Assembly: GCA_017645955.1 (NCBI GenBank)
Contig: JAGCNM010000024.1
Span: 1-42,340 of the forward strand
Length of the DNA: 42,340 nucleotides
DNA from: Candidatus Saccharimonadota bacterium
GTDB taxonomy: Bacteria; Patescibacteriota; Saccharimonadia; Saccharimonadales; Saccharimonadaceae
Direction: 5' to 3'
Made by a program: the position numbers and the translations under genes. Below the pieces are notes generated by a model. That model did no database searches. It had not been told where the DNA came from and saw nothing but the letters and a program-made list of their open reading frames with translations. This document shows positions 6,782 through 14,719 of this stretch, in pieces (the stretch's first letter is position 1; the number at the start of each line of letters is the position of its first letter).

Positions 6782-7075
6782 ATGTCTTCACTTGATAAAA
6801 TGTTGGATAACAATATGGATACTTTAAAGAGAATGCAGAAGAAAATGCTTGATATGCAGGAAGAAATATATGCTGAGAATGGTGAGCAAATTGAACGGCT
6901 AAATAAAAAGTCGGCAGAGCTTAGCGCGGCGGGGACAAAGGTTCATTATAAGGCAGCAGCTAGTGGATTAAAAGAAGGGCTAGATGATGAGCCGAAAAAG
7001 TATTGTCACGAATGCGGGAAAGAGATTAACGCGTCGGCGAAGTTTTGCAGTGAATGCGGAACAAAACAAAAGTAG
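6782..7075 (+). CDS. Small coiled-coil protein with C-terminal zinc ribbon
   Basis: A 97-residue protein. Residues 5-50 are a charged helix with repeated Met and Leu, likely a coiled coil. The C-terminus is a zinc ribbon: C75-x-x-C78 and C89-x-x-C92 in the pattern CHECGKEI...FCSECG. Such ribbons often tether adaptor-like proteins, but the partner is unknown. I use the ATG at 6782, which has GAAAGGA six bases upstream, rather than the in-frame ATG at 6755, which overlaps the promoter -10 region. It follows the 640-residue protein by 45 bases and is probably expressed from its own promoter. Confidence 0.75.
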   Translation: MSSLDKMLDNNMDTLKRMQKKMLDMQEEIYAENGEQIERLNKKSAELSAAGTKVHYKAAASGLKEGLDDEPKKYCHECGKEINASAKFCSECGTKQK

Positions 7076-7098
7076 GGTTGGTTAGAACTCTTATGAGT

Positions 7099-7443
7099 TT
7101 ACACTAACATAAAAGCATCTAAGAGTATAGCGAGGGTCATTAAAGTGCTAGTTAGTATTGGTAATAATAGCGCTGAGGTTGCAAGTTTTTTGCTATTATA
7201 ATATAGTTTCTTATTTTTATGATATTTTGCATATGTTATTATTCCAAAAATTATGCTTAATAATGCCGGTATAGTTCCTAAGACAATTAGTACTACTACA
7301 TATAAAGAATAACCAAATTGCGTTTGCCTACCGATGCCGGTTAGCATACTAAATAAAAGTATAATTGAAGGAATACCTACTAATGCCGATAAAGTTATAG
7401 TTGTAATTCCAAAAGTTTTTATTTGTTTTGTTTTATTGATCAT
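7099..7443 (-). CDS. Small membrane protein, uncharacterised
   Basis: A 114-residue membrane protein with three hydrophobic segments (about 12-35, 45-70 and 88-112) and few polar residues between them. I recognise no family motif. The start is supported by TGCTACAAT ending six bases before the ATG, again the leaderless arrangement. It converges with the zinc-ribbon gene and is followed upstream by another membrane protein on the same strand, but its own promoter suggests separate transcription. Confidence 0.6.
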   Translation of the reverse strand: MINKTKQIKTFGITTITLSALVGIPSIILLFSMLTGIGRQTQFGYSLYVVVLIVLGTIPALLSIIFGIITYAKYHKNKKLYYNSKKLATSALLLPILTSTLMTLAILLDAFMLV

Positions 7444-7449
7444 GTTTTT

Positions 7450-7458
7450 ATTGTAGCA
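7450..7458 (-). promoter_or_regulatory. Extended -10 promoter giving a leaderless mRNA
   Basis: TGCTACAAT on the minus strand, six bases before the ATG at 7443. Confidence 0.55.
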
Positions 7459-7489
7459 TAGAAAAGAAAGGTTTTATGCGAGAGATTGT

Positions 7490-8341
7490 TTATTGGTCGC
7501 GTTTTGGATATAGTTTTAATGAGCAATACTCTATTTTTTCGTCTGAGGATTTAGATGCAACGAACTTGTCTGGGCAAAGTGTAGCCTGATCGCTTCCTGT
7601 CATGAGGATTCTAAAATGAACAGTATCTTTGTCCCCTAATTGTATTTCTTTTTCAAGTATTAAATCATCGATTTGTGATTCTATAAGATCAAACTCTGTA
7701 CTATTGATATTCTCTGAGCCGACTGTTTCATAATCTGCATCGATATATATATCCTTTCTGGCCCAACTGTATGTTTTACTGTTTTCAATATCACTAATAA
7801 CTTGTTCGAAGGAAGTTTGTTTTTCACTCGAATTAAAATATGGATAGATAGTGTCTACGGATATACTATATTTATAAGGAATAAGGTCTTCAAAGTATTT
7901 GCCGTATTTTTCGTAATAATGTTCATTTAATTCGTCTTTGTATTTTACTAGATAGTATTGGTCTGAGAATGTTTCGTTGTTGTGTTTGTCGGCTCTTACT
8001 TCGAAAGAATCATTAAACGAATCGGAAGAAAAATCTTTAGTGATAAAACCGGCGTTAAACCATACGCTATAAGTGCTGTCCTCGACATAATAAAACTTTT
8101 CGCCTTCGTATTTGGTGGTTAAATAAGCTATGAAATCAGATGTTGATGGGCCGGTCAAATCATTGCGTATTGTTTTAACTATAGGGATGATAATTACGAA
8201 AAGAAACGAAATGCTTAGTACAATTACCGATACTATTCCTAGCATCTTCATATTCTTTTTATTCTTTTTCTCTTCTTGGAAAGGCGGATTAAGACTGTTT
8301 GGTATTTCGTTTATATTATTGTTTATATTATCTTGTTCCAT
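7490..8341 (-). CDS. Single-pass membrane protein with extracytoplasmic domain
   Basis: A 283-residue protein of unknown function. A polar Asn/Lys-rich N-terminus is followed by a transmembrane segment at about 32-56 and then a 225-residue domain that should lie outside the membrane. That domain is rich in Asp, Ser and Tyr and contains IAYLTTKYEGEKFYYVE near its start. No catalytic motif is visible, and there are two cysteines near the C-terminus (TLCPDKF and EYCSL). A weak TATAAG lies eight bases before the ATG, so the mRNA may have almost no leader. It is placed directly downstream of the gene for the metallo-beta-lactamase-fold protein on the same strand and may work with it, though nothing beyond position suggests this. 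Confidence 0.65.
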   Translation of the reverse strand: MEQDNINNNINEIPNSLNPPFQEEKKNKKNMKMLGIVSVIVLSISFLFVIIIPIVKTIRNDLTGPSTSDFIAYLTTKYEGEKFYYVEDSTYSVWFNAGFITKDFSSDSFNDSFEVRADKHNNETFSDQYYLVKYKDELNEHYYEKYGKYFEDLIPYKYSISVDTIYPYFNSSEKQTSFEQVISDIENSKTYSWARKDIYIDADYETVGSENINSTEFDLIESQIDDLILEKEIQLGDKDTVHFRILMTGSDQATLCPDKFVASKSSDEKIEYCSLKLYPKRDQ

Positions 8342-8391
8342 ATATATGCCTTATAGATTATGTTGATGCTAGAATGAAAAGTTGATTTGTA

Positions 8392-10536
8392 TTAACTCGG
8401 ATAGATAATTTCGTATTGTGTGCAGATTGTTGTGCCGATTGTATTAATAGTACAGTTTACGCCGTCTTTAGTATTGTCGCCAACTCGGATTTTATTTTCG
8501 GCCGGAAGATTGCCTAATGTGTACCAGTAGGTTTTTGCTGCATTAAAGCTGGCGGTTGTTGGCATATTGGTTCCGCCTTCTTCAATGGCATAAATGCCAC
8601 TAGCGCGGTTAATGTTTAGTTTCCAAACGGCTTTTTCGCTATTGTTGTGGCCGTGATGAGATTCTTGGTAGATAACGATATTGTTGAGTAGATCATTGAC
8701 TGTTACGCCGAGCGAGCTAGCGTCGGAGGCTAATTTATTATAAATAGCGGTGGCGGTATCGTCTTCGGATGGAATAGAGTAAGGAGTAACATTATGAATA
8801 AACTCGCCATTTTCGAAGTCTAAATCTTCAAAGAGGGCTGAAGAATTTGCGCCACTTGATAGCATGCTGTAACCGGCGTTTTCGAGATCGCCAGGGAAAT
8901 ACATGTACTTCTTTAATCCAGTAGTAGTAACTTCGGCTAGAATACCAAAGGCGTTTGGGTTGGATTGACAAATGCTATGTGAACCCGAGTCGACAGCATA
9001 AAAGTATCTATTCATACCGCTGCCGTTTTCTTTTGCGACGAGATTAGAAGTAGTTTTAAGAGTAACGTCTGCGTAAGGATATTTACTACTAGTTAAAGCG
9101 AATTCGCCATTTTGTTTAGTTTCGTACTCACTACCATCAAAGTAGATATATTTATCATCGCTAGTTTTGATGTAATTAGACGAGCTGGTGCTTGCGGTCC
9201 AACTAATTTTATGACCGCTTGGACAGTCTTTGCCTTGATACACGTCGGAAGTATTAAAGAAATCTAGTTTGAGATACTTACCTATATTAAGAACCATACC
9301 TTCGCTGATTTTATCATAATCGGTTACGCCGATACTTTCTAAATACTCTCGAGTTTGACCGTCGCCACTCGTAATAATGTTTACATTATTATTCGCAGCG
9401 GCTTCTGTAATGTTTGAAAACGCAGTTTCTTTACTTCTTTCGTGTTTTAGCACTACGTTTCTTATAGTTATGTTTTCGTTATTAATAAATCTAGTGGCGT
9501 TGGCGTAGTGGTCGCTGTCTAAATGCGAAATAATAAGGTAATCAATGATTACCTCAGGGTTATCTTGTATTTTTACTAGAGTATTATATATAACATTTCT
9601 AACGTCTTCTGTGTTTGGACCGGTATCCATTAAGACATATTTATTATCAAGAGTTTTTAAGATGATGGCGTTTCCGGGCGCTTGGCCATCGCGATCTTGA
9701 ACTTTATTATTATAGATATTCGGGAAGGCTATTTGAACGACTTCTTGAGGGTTTGAAGTATCCGGAATTGCCGAAATATTAGCACCAATTATGGTTATTT
9801 CAAGTTTAGTGGATTTTGCGTAAGTGCTGATTGCGGTTCCGCTAATTATGAGTATTAAAACAATTGATGTGATTTTGTTAAATTGAACACGGTGTCGTTT
9901 TGATTTTGGCATAACGGTAATGATAACCGAAATTGATATAACACATATAATAATATATGGTAAGACTTGGTTATGAGTTTTTTCGGAAGATGTTTTTAAG
10001 TATTTTGAAGAGTTAGTGAATGAACCAGTGTTTGGGGTGTTTGTTGGAGTATTTGCTGGAGTTACTTCGCTTTCTTCTTTTGAACCATCTTCGACATCGA
10101 TTGAAATGTGGATGTCTCGGAGATTTAGTTCGTCACCAAATGGTAGATAAGAGCTGTAAGAAAGTTTAATGAGCACCGGTTTTTCGTTACTATTTTTTTC
10201 GTGACTATACTCGTAGGATGTAGTTACATATTGATTCGTGTTGTCGTCGGTAATACTTTTGATTTGGAAAGGTGTTTGGTCTGGATCGGAGAGAATAACT
10301 TTGTAAGTGATTGAGCTTTCTGTTTGATTAAAAACTAGTGCGGGCGTAATGGTTAAACCATTTATTGTGTTGTTATTAACAGTAATATTTCCATTAGTTT
10401 CTGAAACGGTAATTGCGCTGTATTTAACTGCGGTTGCAATTTTAAAACCACAAAATATGATTGCCACAAAAGCGGCGAACCCAGCTATAATTCGAACAAG
10501 ATGGGCATTGTTTTTTCTCAAAATAGTTTTGCTCAT
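8392..10536 (-). CDS. Membrane-anchored metallo-beta-lactamase-fold protein (ComEC-like MBL domain)
   Basis: A 714-residue composite protein. Membrane segment 1 lies at about 14-38, a beta-rich extracytoplasmic domain at 40-155, and a Thr/Pro/Asn linker ends in NTPNTG (166-171). Then come a second membrane segment (about 191-209), a basic stretch KSKRHR, a third (about 224-240), and from 245 an MBL-fold domain. The MBL metal motif HLDSDH is at 338-343, with MDTGPN before it and SHHGHNNS near 635. This resembles the extracellular hydrolase part of ComEC-related DNA-uptake proteins and other secreted MBL hydrolases; no ComEC channel is present. The NTPNTG-membrane-basic pattern looks like a sortase signal, as if two surface proteins had fused. 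The substrate is unknown. Confidence 0.8.
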   Translation of the reverse strand: MSKTILRKNNAHLVRIIAGFAAFVAIIFCGFKIATAVKYSAITVSETNGNITVNNNTINGLTITPALVFNQTESSITYKVILSDPDQTPFQIKSITDDNTNQYVTTSYEYSHEKNSNEKPVLIKLSYSSYLPFGDELNLRDIHISIDVEDGSKEESEVTPANTPTNTPNTGSFTNSSKYLKTSSEKTHNQVLPYIIICVISISVIITVMPKSKRHRVQFNKITSIVLILIISGTAISTYAKSTKLEITIIGANISAIPDTSNPQEVVQIAFPNIYNNKVQDRDGQAPGNAIILKTLDNKYVLMDTGPNTEDVRNVIYNTLVKIQDNPEVIIDYLIISHLDSDHYANATRFINNENITIRNVVLKHERSKETAFSNITEAAANNNVNIITSGDGQTREYLESIGVTDYDKISEGMVLNIGKYLKLDFFNTSDVYQGKDCPSGHKISWTASTSSSNYIKTSDDKYIYFDGSEYETKQNGEFALTSSKYPYADVTLKTTSNLVAKENGSGMNRYFYAVDSGSHSICQSNPNAFGILAEVTTTGLKKYMYFPGDLENAGYSMLSSGANSSALFEDLDFENGEFIHNVTPYSIPSEDDTATAIYNKLASDASSLGVTVNDLLNNIVIYQESHHGHNNSEKAVWKLNINRASGIYAIEEGGTNMPTTASFNAAKTYWYTLGNLPAENKIRVGDNTKDGVNCTINTIGTTICTQYEIIYPS

Positions 10537-10574
10537 TTTTATTTTACCTGTGTGTTTTGACCTTTTGTGGTTTT

Positions 10575-10583
10575 ATAATAGCA
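10575..10583 (-). promoter_or_regulatory. Extended -10 promoter of the MBL gene
   Basis: TGCTATTAT on the minus strand, about 38 bases before the ATG at 10536. It leaves a short leader with an AGG-containing weak ribosome binding site. Confidence 0.45.
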
Positions 10584-10608
10584 CTAATGGCCAAAAAAAG
10601 CAAGAGCT

Positions 10609-11085
10609 CTATAAACTATCGGTCCAGGATTTGATTTTTGCTACTGGGGCGTCTTGGTAAAAACGAATGCCTTCTTGCCAATCGCCGGCGTTTGCATCGT
10701 CTTTTAGCAATAAATCGCTATCACCGAGTCCGGAGGAATGGGAGACACAAAATGGAAGGACAGTTTTATTAGTCCAGTCTTTTGATTTGACAAAAGAGTT
10801 GACTGGCCAGGCGGCAATGCCCCACCAAATCGGATAACCAATGATAATACGTTCGTATTCATCCCAATTCGGGATATCTAGGTTTTTTAGTTCAATATTT
10901 CTTAGCTCAGGATTGTCGTTTTCTTTAGAAGCGCGGGAATCGGAATTGGTCCAATCTAAATCTTCTTTTGTGTAAGGTTTTTCTGGCTCAATTTCGTAAA
11001 TATTTGCTTCTAGATTTTTAGCAATTTCTTCGGCAATTTTTTTCGTATGCCCCTCAGCTGAAAAATAACAAACTAAAGTTTTCAT
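10609..11085 (-). CDS. Flavodoxin family protein
   Basis: A 158-residue flavodoxin-like protein that should bind FMN and act as an electron carrier or small NAD(P)H-linked oxidoreductase. The N-terminal CYFSAEGHTKKIAEEIA is the phosphate-binding loop, and IIIGYPIWWGIAAWPVNSF is the family's isoalloxazine-binding block. SHSSGLGDS near 130 is also typical of the flavodoxin_4 group. I start at the ATG at 11085, with AAGGAG nine bases upstream; an upstream in-frame ATG at 11112 has no ribosome site. It lies 40 bases downstream of the proline tRNA cluster on the same strand, with no obvious promoter between, so it may be cotranscribed with the tRNAs. Confidence 0.88.
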   Translation of the reverse strand: MKTLVCYFSAEGHTKKIAEEIAKNLEANIYEIEPEKPYTKEDLDWTNSDSRASKENDNPELRNIELKNLDIPNWDEYERIIIGYPIWWGIAAWPVNSFVKSKDWTNKTVLPFCVSHSSGLGDSDLLLKDDANAGDWQEGIRFYQDAPVAKIKSWTDSL

Positions 11086-11125
11086 TTTATCTCCTTTTAA
11101 CTTTCTTCTCACTCGGCTCCTTGTT

Positions 11126-11201
11126 TGGTCAGGGTGATCAGACTTGAACTGACGACCTCAGCGTCCCGAACGCTGCGCGCTACCAACTGCGCCACACCCT
11201 G
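11126..11201 (-). tRNA. tRNA-Pro (anticodon CGG)
   Basis: The acceptor arms CAGGGTG and CACCCTG pair over seven bases, with discriminator A and an encoded CCA. The anticodon loop TTCGGGA on a five-base CAGCG/CGCTG stem gives CGG. D and T arms are normal. It is the last tRNA in a minus-strand proline cluster, just before the flavodoxin gene. Confidence 0.92.
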
Positions 11202-11206
11202 ATAAT

Positions 11207-11278
11207 GTTAAAGATCAGACTTGAACTGACGACCTCAGCGTCCCTACGCTAAAGCGCTACCAACTGCGCCACACCCTG
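11207..11278 (-). pseudogene. Damaged tRNA-Pro copy
   Basis: The 5' half, D arm and T arm are nearly identical to the tRNA-Pro(CGG) gene next to it. The anticodon loop has only six bases (TAGGGA), and the 3' acceptor strand is replaced by CTTTAAC, which cannot pair with the 5' CAGGGTG. There is no CCA. It is best read as a partial duplication that has lost function. Confidence 0.7.
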
Positions 11279-11288
11279 AAATATAAGG

Positions 11289-11365
11289 TGGTCTGGGATA
11301 GGAGATTTGAACTCCTGACCTCACGCACCCCATGCGTGCGCGCTACCGGGCTGCGCCAATCCCAG
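11289..11365 (-). tRNA. tRNA-Pro (anticodon GGG)
   Basis: The acceptor arms CTGGGAT and ATCCCAG pair fully, with discriminator A and encoded CCA. The anticodon loop ATGGGGT on a CACGC/GCGTG stem gives GGG. Confidence 0.92.
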
Positions 11366-11381
11366 GACTGGTTATAAAAAA

Positions 11382-11457
11382 TGGTCTGGGTGACTGGACT
11401 TGAACCAGCGGCCTCGACTTCCCAAAAGTCGCGCGCTACCAACTGCGCCACACCCAG
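11382..11457 (-). tRNA. tRNA-Pro (anticodon TGG)
   Basis: The acceptor arms CTGGGTG and CACCCAG pair fully, with discriminator A and encoded CCA. The anticodon loop TTTGGGA on a CGACT/AGTCG stem gives TGG. It is the first gene of the cluster, about 10 bases from an extended -10 box. Confidence 0.92.
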
Positions 11458-11467
11458 ACGTACTTTA

Positions 11468-11476
11468 ATTATATCA
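11468..11476 (-). promoter_or_regulatory. Promoter of the proline tRNA cluster
   Basis: TGATATAAT on the minus strand, an extended -10 box placed to start transcription a few bases before tRNA-Pro(TGG). Confidence 0.6.
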
Positions 11477-11499
11477 CATATCTTAATAAATGGATATTA

Positions 11500-11508
11500 T
11501 GTTATAAT
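11500..11508 (+). promoter_or_regulatory. Extended -10 promoter of the HAD phosphatase gene
   Basis: TGTTATAAT, divergent from the tRNA promoter. It is followed by an AAGGAGG ribosome binding site at 11515-11521 and the ATG at 11527. Confidence 0.6.
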
Positions 11509-11526
11509 TTTAGAAAAGGAGGATTA

Positions 11527-12738
11527 ATGAACCCTGAAAGGAAACAAGAGGAGAGTTCGAATAATGGCGCTGAGTGGACGAAGACCGATTTCCCGCCATT
11601 CCAGCCAGAAGTTAATGAAAAAAACATAAGAGCCGAAGAAGATAAAAAATATTTTGAGGCGTTCGAAAAGTTTAGGTTTGATGGCTCGGCGATATTTACT
11701 GATATTGATGGGACTTTGACTGATAATAGTGGGGATTTTGATGAAAGAGCAATCGAACATATAAAAGAATATCGTGAAAATGGCGGGACATTTGTTCCGG
11801 TAACCGGAAGAGCAAGGTTTGAGTCGGTAAGAAAAATTGTAGAAGAATTAAAGTTGCCATTTATTGTAATTAATAATGGTGCGGAAATATTTAATGGCGA
11901 AGGTGAAAGAATTTATGGAAGTGAAATTCCAGAAGAACAAGTTCAGCAAGCTTTTGATATTGCAAAGAAGAATGGTTTAACGTGGATGCAAAATAAGAAA
12001 GATCCGGTGAGCGGTGAAGAACATTTATATTCGAACTTTACGGAAGAATCTGAACAAGCCATGTTAAATGTCGGGATTGTTGATACTGTGCATAATGAGG
12101 AGGGAAGAATTGGTTTAACCGCGAAACAAGCAACGGCTGAAGAAGTAATGGCGATTCCGGGGCAAAATTATAAGATTCAAATGATGAGTCCGGATGCGGA
12201 TGCGGTTCAAGCGGCTTATGATGAGTTTCAAAGACTTGGGATTCCTTGTATGTTAAATATGCAAAGTAAGGAGACTGGTCGTTTCCATTGGGTAGAAGTT
12301 ATTAAAGGAACAAAAATTAGTGGAATTCAATGGTTGATTGATAGTGGTTTAGTGGGAGATATTAAGACCGCACGAGTTGTTGGGGATGGTGGGAATGATT
12401 TGACGATGTTTAAGGAGCTTCATAACCGCGAAGGTGAGCGCATAGTTAATACTTATACAGCGGTAGCGAATGCTTGTGATAGGTTAAAAGCTGCATCGCA
12501 TCAGATTTTGCAATCTAGTTACGATGCGGGTCCGCGAGAGATTGGTAAAGGTGGGGCGATGGTGGAAATTTTTGAAGACGAGACGAGAGCGCGGGAAGTT
12601 TGGGCGCTCGTTAGTATTGCTGAACAGTTAATGAGGAAGAAAGTATTAGATAAGAGGCAGTTTGTTGATAAGGTACGCTCGGTAAGAGGTAATGATAAAG
12701 TTAGAGACTTCAATATTGAAAAGTATCCGGCGGCGTAA
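11527..12738 (+). CDS. HAD-superfamily hydrolase, Cof-like (IIB) phosphatase
   Basis: A haloacid dehalogenase-fold phosphatase of 403 residues. The nucleophile motif is TDIDGT with D59 and D61, motif II is VTGR near 92, the conserved lysine lies around 260-263, and motif IV is GDGGND with D287 and D291. A cap domain sits between motifs II and III, as in the Cof/IIB group, whose members hydrolyse sugar phosphates and other small phosphates. It has about 50 extra polar residues at the N-terminus and about 60 at the C-terminus compared with the usual 270. The start has a strong AAGGAGG site. It precedes ftsH on the same strand by 35 bases. The substrate cannot be told from sequence. Confidence 0.88.
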   Translation: MNPERKQEESSNNGAEWTKTDFPPFQPEVNEKNIRAEEDKKYFEAFEKFRFDGSAIFTDIDGTLTDNSGDFDERAIEHIKEYRENGGTFVPVTGRARFESVRKIVEELKLPFIVINNGAEIFNGEGERIYGSEIPEEQVQQAFDIAKKNGLTWMQNKKDPVSGEEHLYSNFTEESEQAMLNVGIVDTVHNEEGRIGLTAKQATAEEVMAIPGQNYKIQMMSPDADAVQAAYDEFQRLGIPCMLNMQSKETGRFHWVEVIKGTKISGIQWLIDSGLVGDIKTARVVGDGGNDLTMFKELHNREGERIVNTYTAVANACDRLKAASHQILQSSYDAGPREIGKGGAMVEIFEDETRAREVWALVSIAEQLMRKKVLDKRQFVDKVRSVRGNDKVRDFNIEKYPAA

Positions 12739-12773
12739 GTGTGATAGAATTAATACATTAAGGAGAAAAAATA

Positions 12774-14699
12774 GTGGCAGATAAAATGACAAATAAAACT
12801 GTTGGAAAGCCTGGTGCAAACAATAAATCGAATTCAGTTAGAAGCTTTTTGTTTACATTCTTATTGATTTGCTTCGGGGTGTTATTAATTGCTAACTTAA
12901 ATCAGGGTACAACCGAAAAAACTGAGGTGCCGATTTCGGAAGTGATTCAGCGCGCGAATGATCCGGAAGGCAATATAAAGAAAATTACGGTAATCGGAAA
13001 TGATTTAGAAATAACTTTGAAGGACAAGGACCAACCGACGGAAATTTCTCGAAAAGATGGTTCAGGGACGTTATATGATCAAGGTTTGGTAAATAATTGC
13101 GAAGGTTTAATTTCAGAAGAGCTGGCGGAATGTCAGAAAGATTATCCGATTATTGAATACAAAGAAGCAGTTGATGTGACCGGAATTATATTAGATGTTT
13201 TGTTGACGGTATTGCCAATTATTGCAATTGTCATCTTTTTCTCCTGGATGATTAAACAAGCTAATGCGGCGAATAATCAGTCGATGGGATTCGGAAAATC
13301 TCGCGCGAGGCTCTACGGGCCGGATAAGAAAAAAGTAACATTTAAAGATGTGGCTGGCAATGAATCGGCGAAACAAGATTTAACGGAGATTGTCGACTTC
13401 TTGAAGAGCCCGAAGAAATATGAAAAACTAGGTGCAAAGATTCCGCGAGGCGTGTTGCTTGCTGGAGACCCGGGTACTGGTAAAACTTTGATGGCACGTG
13501 CGGTAGCGGGCGAAGCGAATGTACCATTCTTCTCGATTTCGGGTTCGGAATTTGCGGAAATGTTTGTTGGCGTTGGTGCATCGAGAGTGAGAGATCTTTT
13601 CTCAAAGGCGAAGAAGAATGCACCGTCGATTATCTTTATTGATGAGATTGATGCGGTAGCGCATAAGCGTGATGCAAGAGGGGGCGCGGGGCGTGAAGAT
13701 GAACAGACTTTGAACCAGATTCTTGTCGAGATGGATGGGTTTGATAACGATTCTGGCGTGATTGTGATGGCGGCGACGAACCGAGTTGATATGCTTGATA
13801 AAGCTTTACTTCGTCCGGGGCGATTTGACCGACATGTAAATGTTACTCTTCCAGAAAGAAAAGACCGATTAGAGATTTTGAAAGTACATTTTAAAGGAAA
13901 ACCAATTGAAGAAAATGTTGACCTTGAGGCTTTGGCGAAGAAAACGGCGGGTTCTTCGGGGGCGGATTTAGCTAATATTGCAAATGAGGCGGCAATTACA
14001 GCGGCGCGCGAAGGGCATAAAGCGATTTCAAACAAGGATGTAACGGAAGCGTTTGAGCGGGTGGCGATTGGACCGGAGAGAAAATCGAAAGTGATGAACG
14101 AAAAAGAACGTAAAATCACAGCTTATCATGAAGCTGGACATGCGATTGTTGGACATGTACTTCCGGATTCAGACCCAGTACATAAGGTAACAATTATTCC
14201 GCGAGGCCAGACCGGAGGTGTGACTTGGTTCTTGCCGCCAGAAGACAGAAGCTATAAGAATATTTATGAACTTAAGGACATTTTAGCGCGAGCAATGGGC
14301 GGTAGGGTTGCGGAGAAACTCATTTTTGGTAAAGATGCAGTCACTACGGGAGCTTCTTCGGACCTTAAGAATGTTGCGGAATTATCGAAGTCGATGATTG
14401 TCGAAGAAGGAATGGGCGACGGAACGAGAAATCTTGTATTCCCTTCAGAAGCGACAGGTTATTATACAATTACGACCGGTAAACCATATTCGGAAAAGAC
14501 AGCAGAAATAATTGATGCGGAAATAAAGAAGCTGTCGGACGAAGCGGCAAGGCGAGCGGAAGAAGTTTTGAAAGCTAATAAAGCGACGCTAGATAAATTG
14601 GCGGAAGAATTGTTAGCACATGAAACTCTCGAAGAAAAAGAATTAGAGCCGATTTTAAAGGGGTCTAAATTGCCTGAATCTGCGAAGCTATATAAGTAA
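12774..14699 (+). CDS. ftsH: ATP-dependent zinc metalloprotease FtsH
   Basis: Membrane-bound AAA+ protease that extracts and degrades membrane and short-lived cytosolic proteins. Two membrane segments (about 24-42 and 136-160) flank an extracytoplasmic domain. The Walker A loop GDPGTGKT is at 231-238, with Asp where most FtsH have Pro. Walker B IIFIDE is at 286-291, the second region of homology ends in LLRPGRFDR, and the zinc site HEAGH is at 452-456. The 641 residues are normal for the family, and the sequence stays intact to the C-terminus. It starts with GTG, with AAGGAG nine bases upstream. A long open frame on the opposite strand is only a shadow. Confidence 0.97.
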   Translation: MADKMTNKTVGKPGANNKSNSVRSFLFTFLLICFGVLLIANLNQGTTEKTEVPISEVIQRANDPEGNIKKITVIGNDLEITLKDKDQPTEISRKDGSGTLYDQGLVNNCEGLISEELAECQKDYPIIEYKEAVDVTGIILDVLLTVLPIIAIVIFFSWMIKQANAANNQSMGFGKSRARLYGPDKKKVTFKDVAGNESAKQDLTEIVDFLKSPKKYEKLGAKIPRGVLLAGDPGTGKTLMARAVAGEANVPFFSISGSEFAEMFVGVGASRVRDLFSKAKKNAPSIIFIDEIDAVAHKRDARGGAGREDEQTLNQILVEMDGFDNDSGVIVMAATNRVDMLDKALLRPGRFDRHVNVTLPERKDRLEILKVHFKGKPIEENVDLEALAKKTAGSSGADLANIANEAAITAAREGHKAISNKDVTEAFERVAIGPERKSKVMNEKERKITAYHEAGHAIVGHVLPDSDPVHKVTIIPRGQTGGVTWFLPPEDRSYKNIYELKDILARAMGGRVAEKLIFGKDAVTTGASSDLKNVAELSKSMIVEEGMGDGTRNLVFPSEATGYYTITTGKPYSEKTAEIIDAEIKKLSDEAARRAEEVLKANKATLDKLAEELLAHETLEEKELEPILKGSKLPESAKLYK

Positions 14700-14719
14700 T
14701 TTAATAAGTGGAGGTGAAT

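Noticed and set aside
11257-11451. 64-residue minus-strand open frame
   Set aside because: It lies across the proline tRNA genes and is a chance frame.
13313-14119. 268-residue open frame antisense to ftsH
   Set aside because: Its codons mirror the conserved AAA+ region of ftsH, it has no ribosome site, and it is rich in Ser as expected of a complement shadow.
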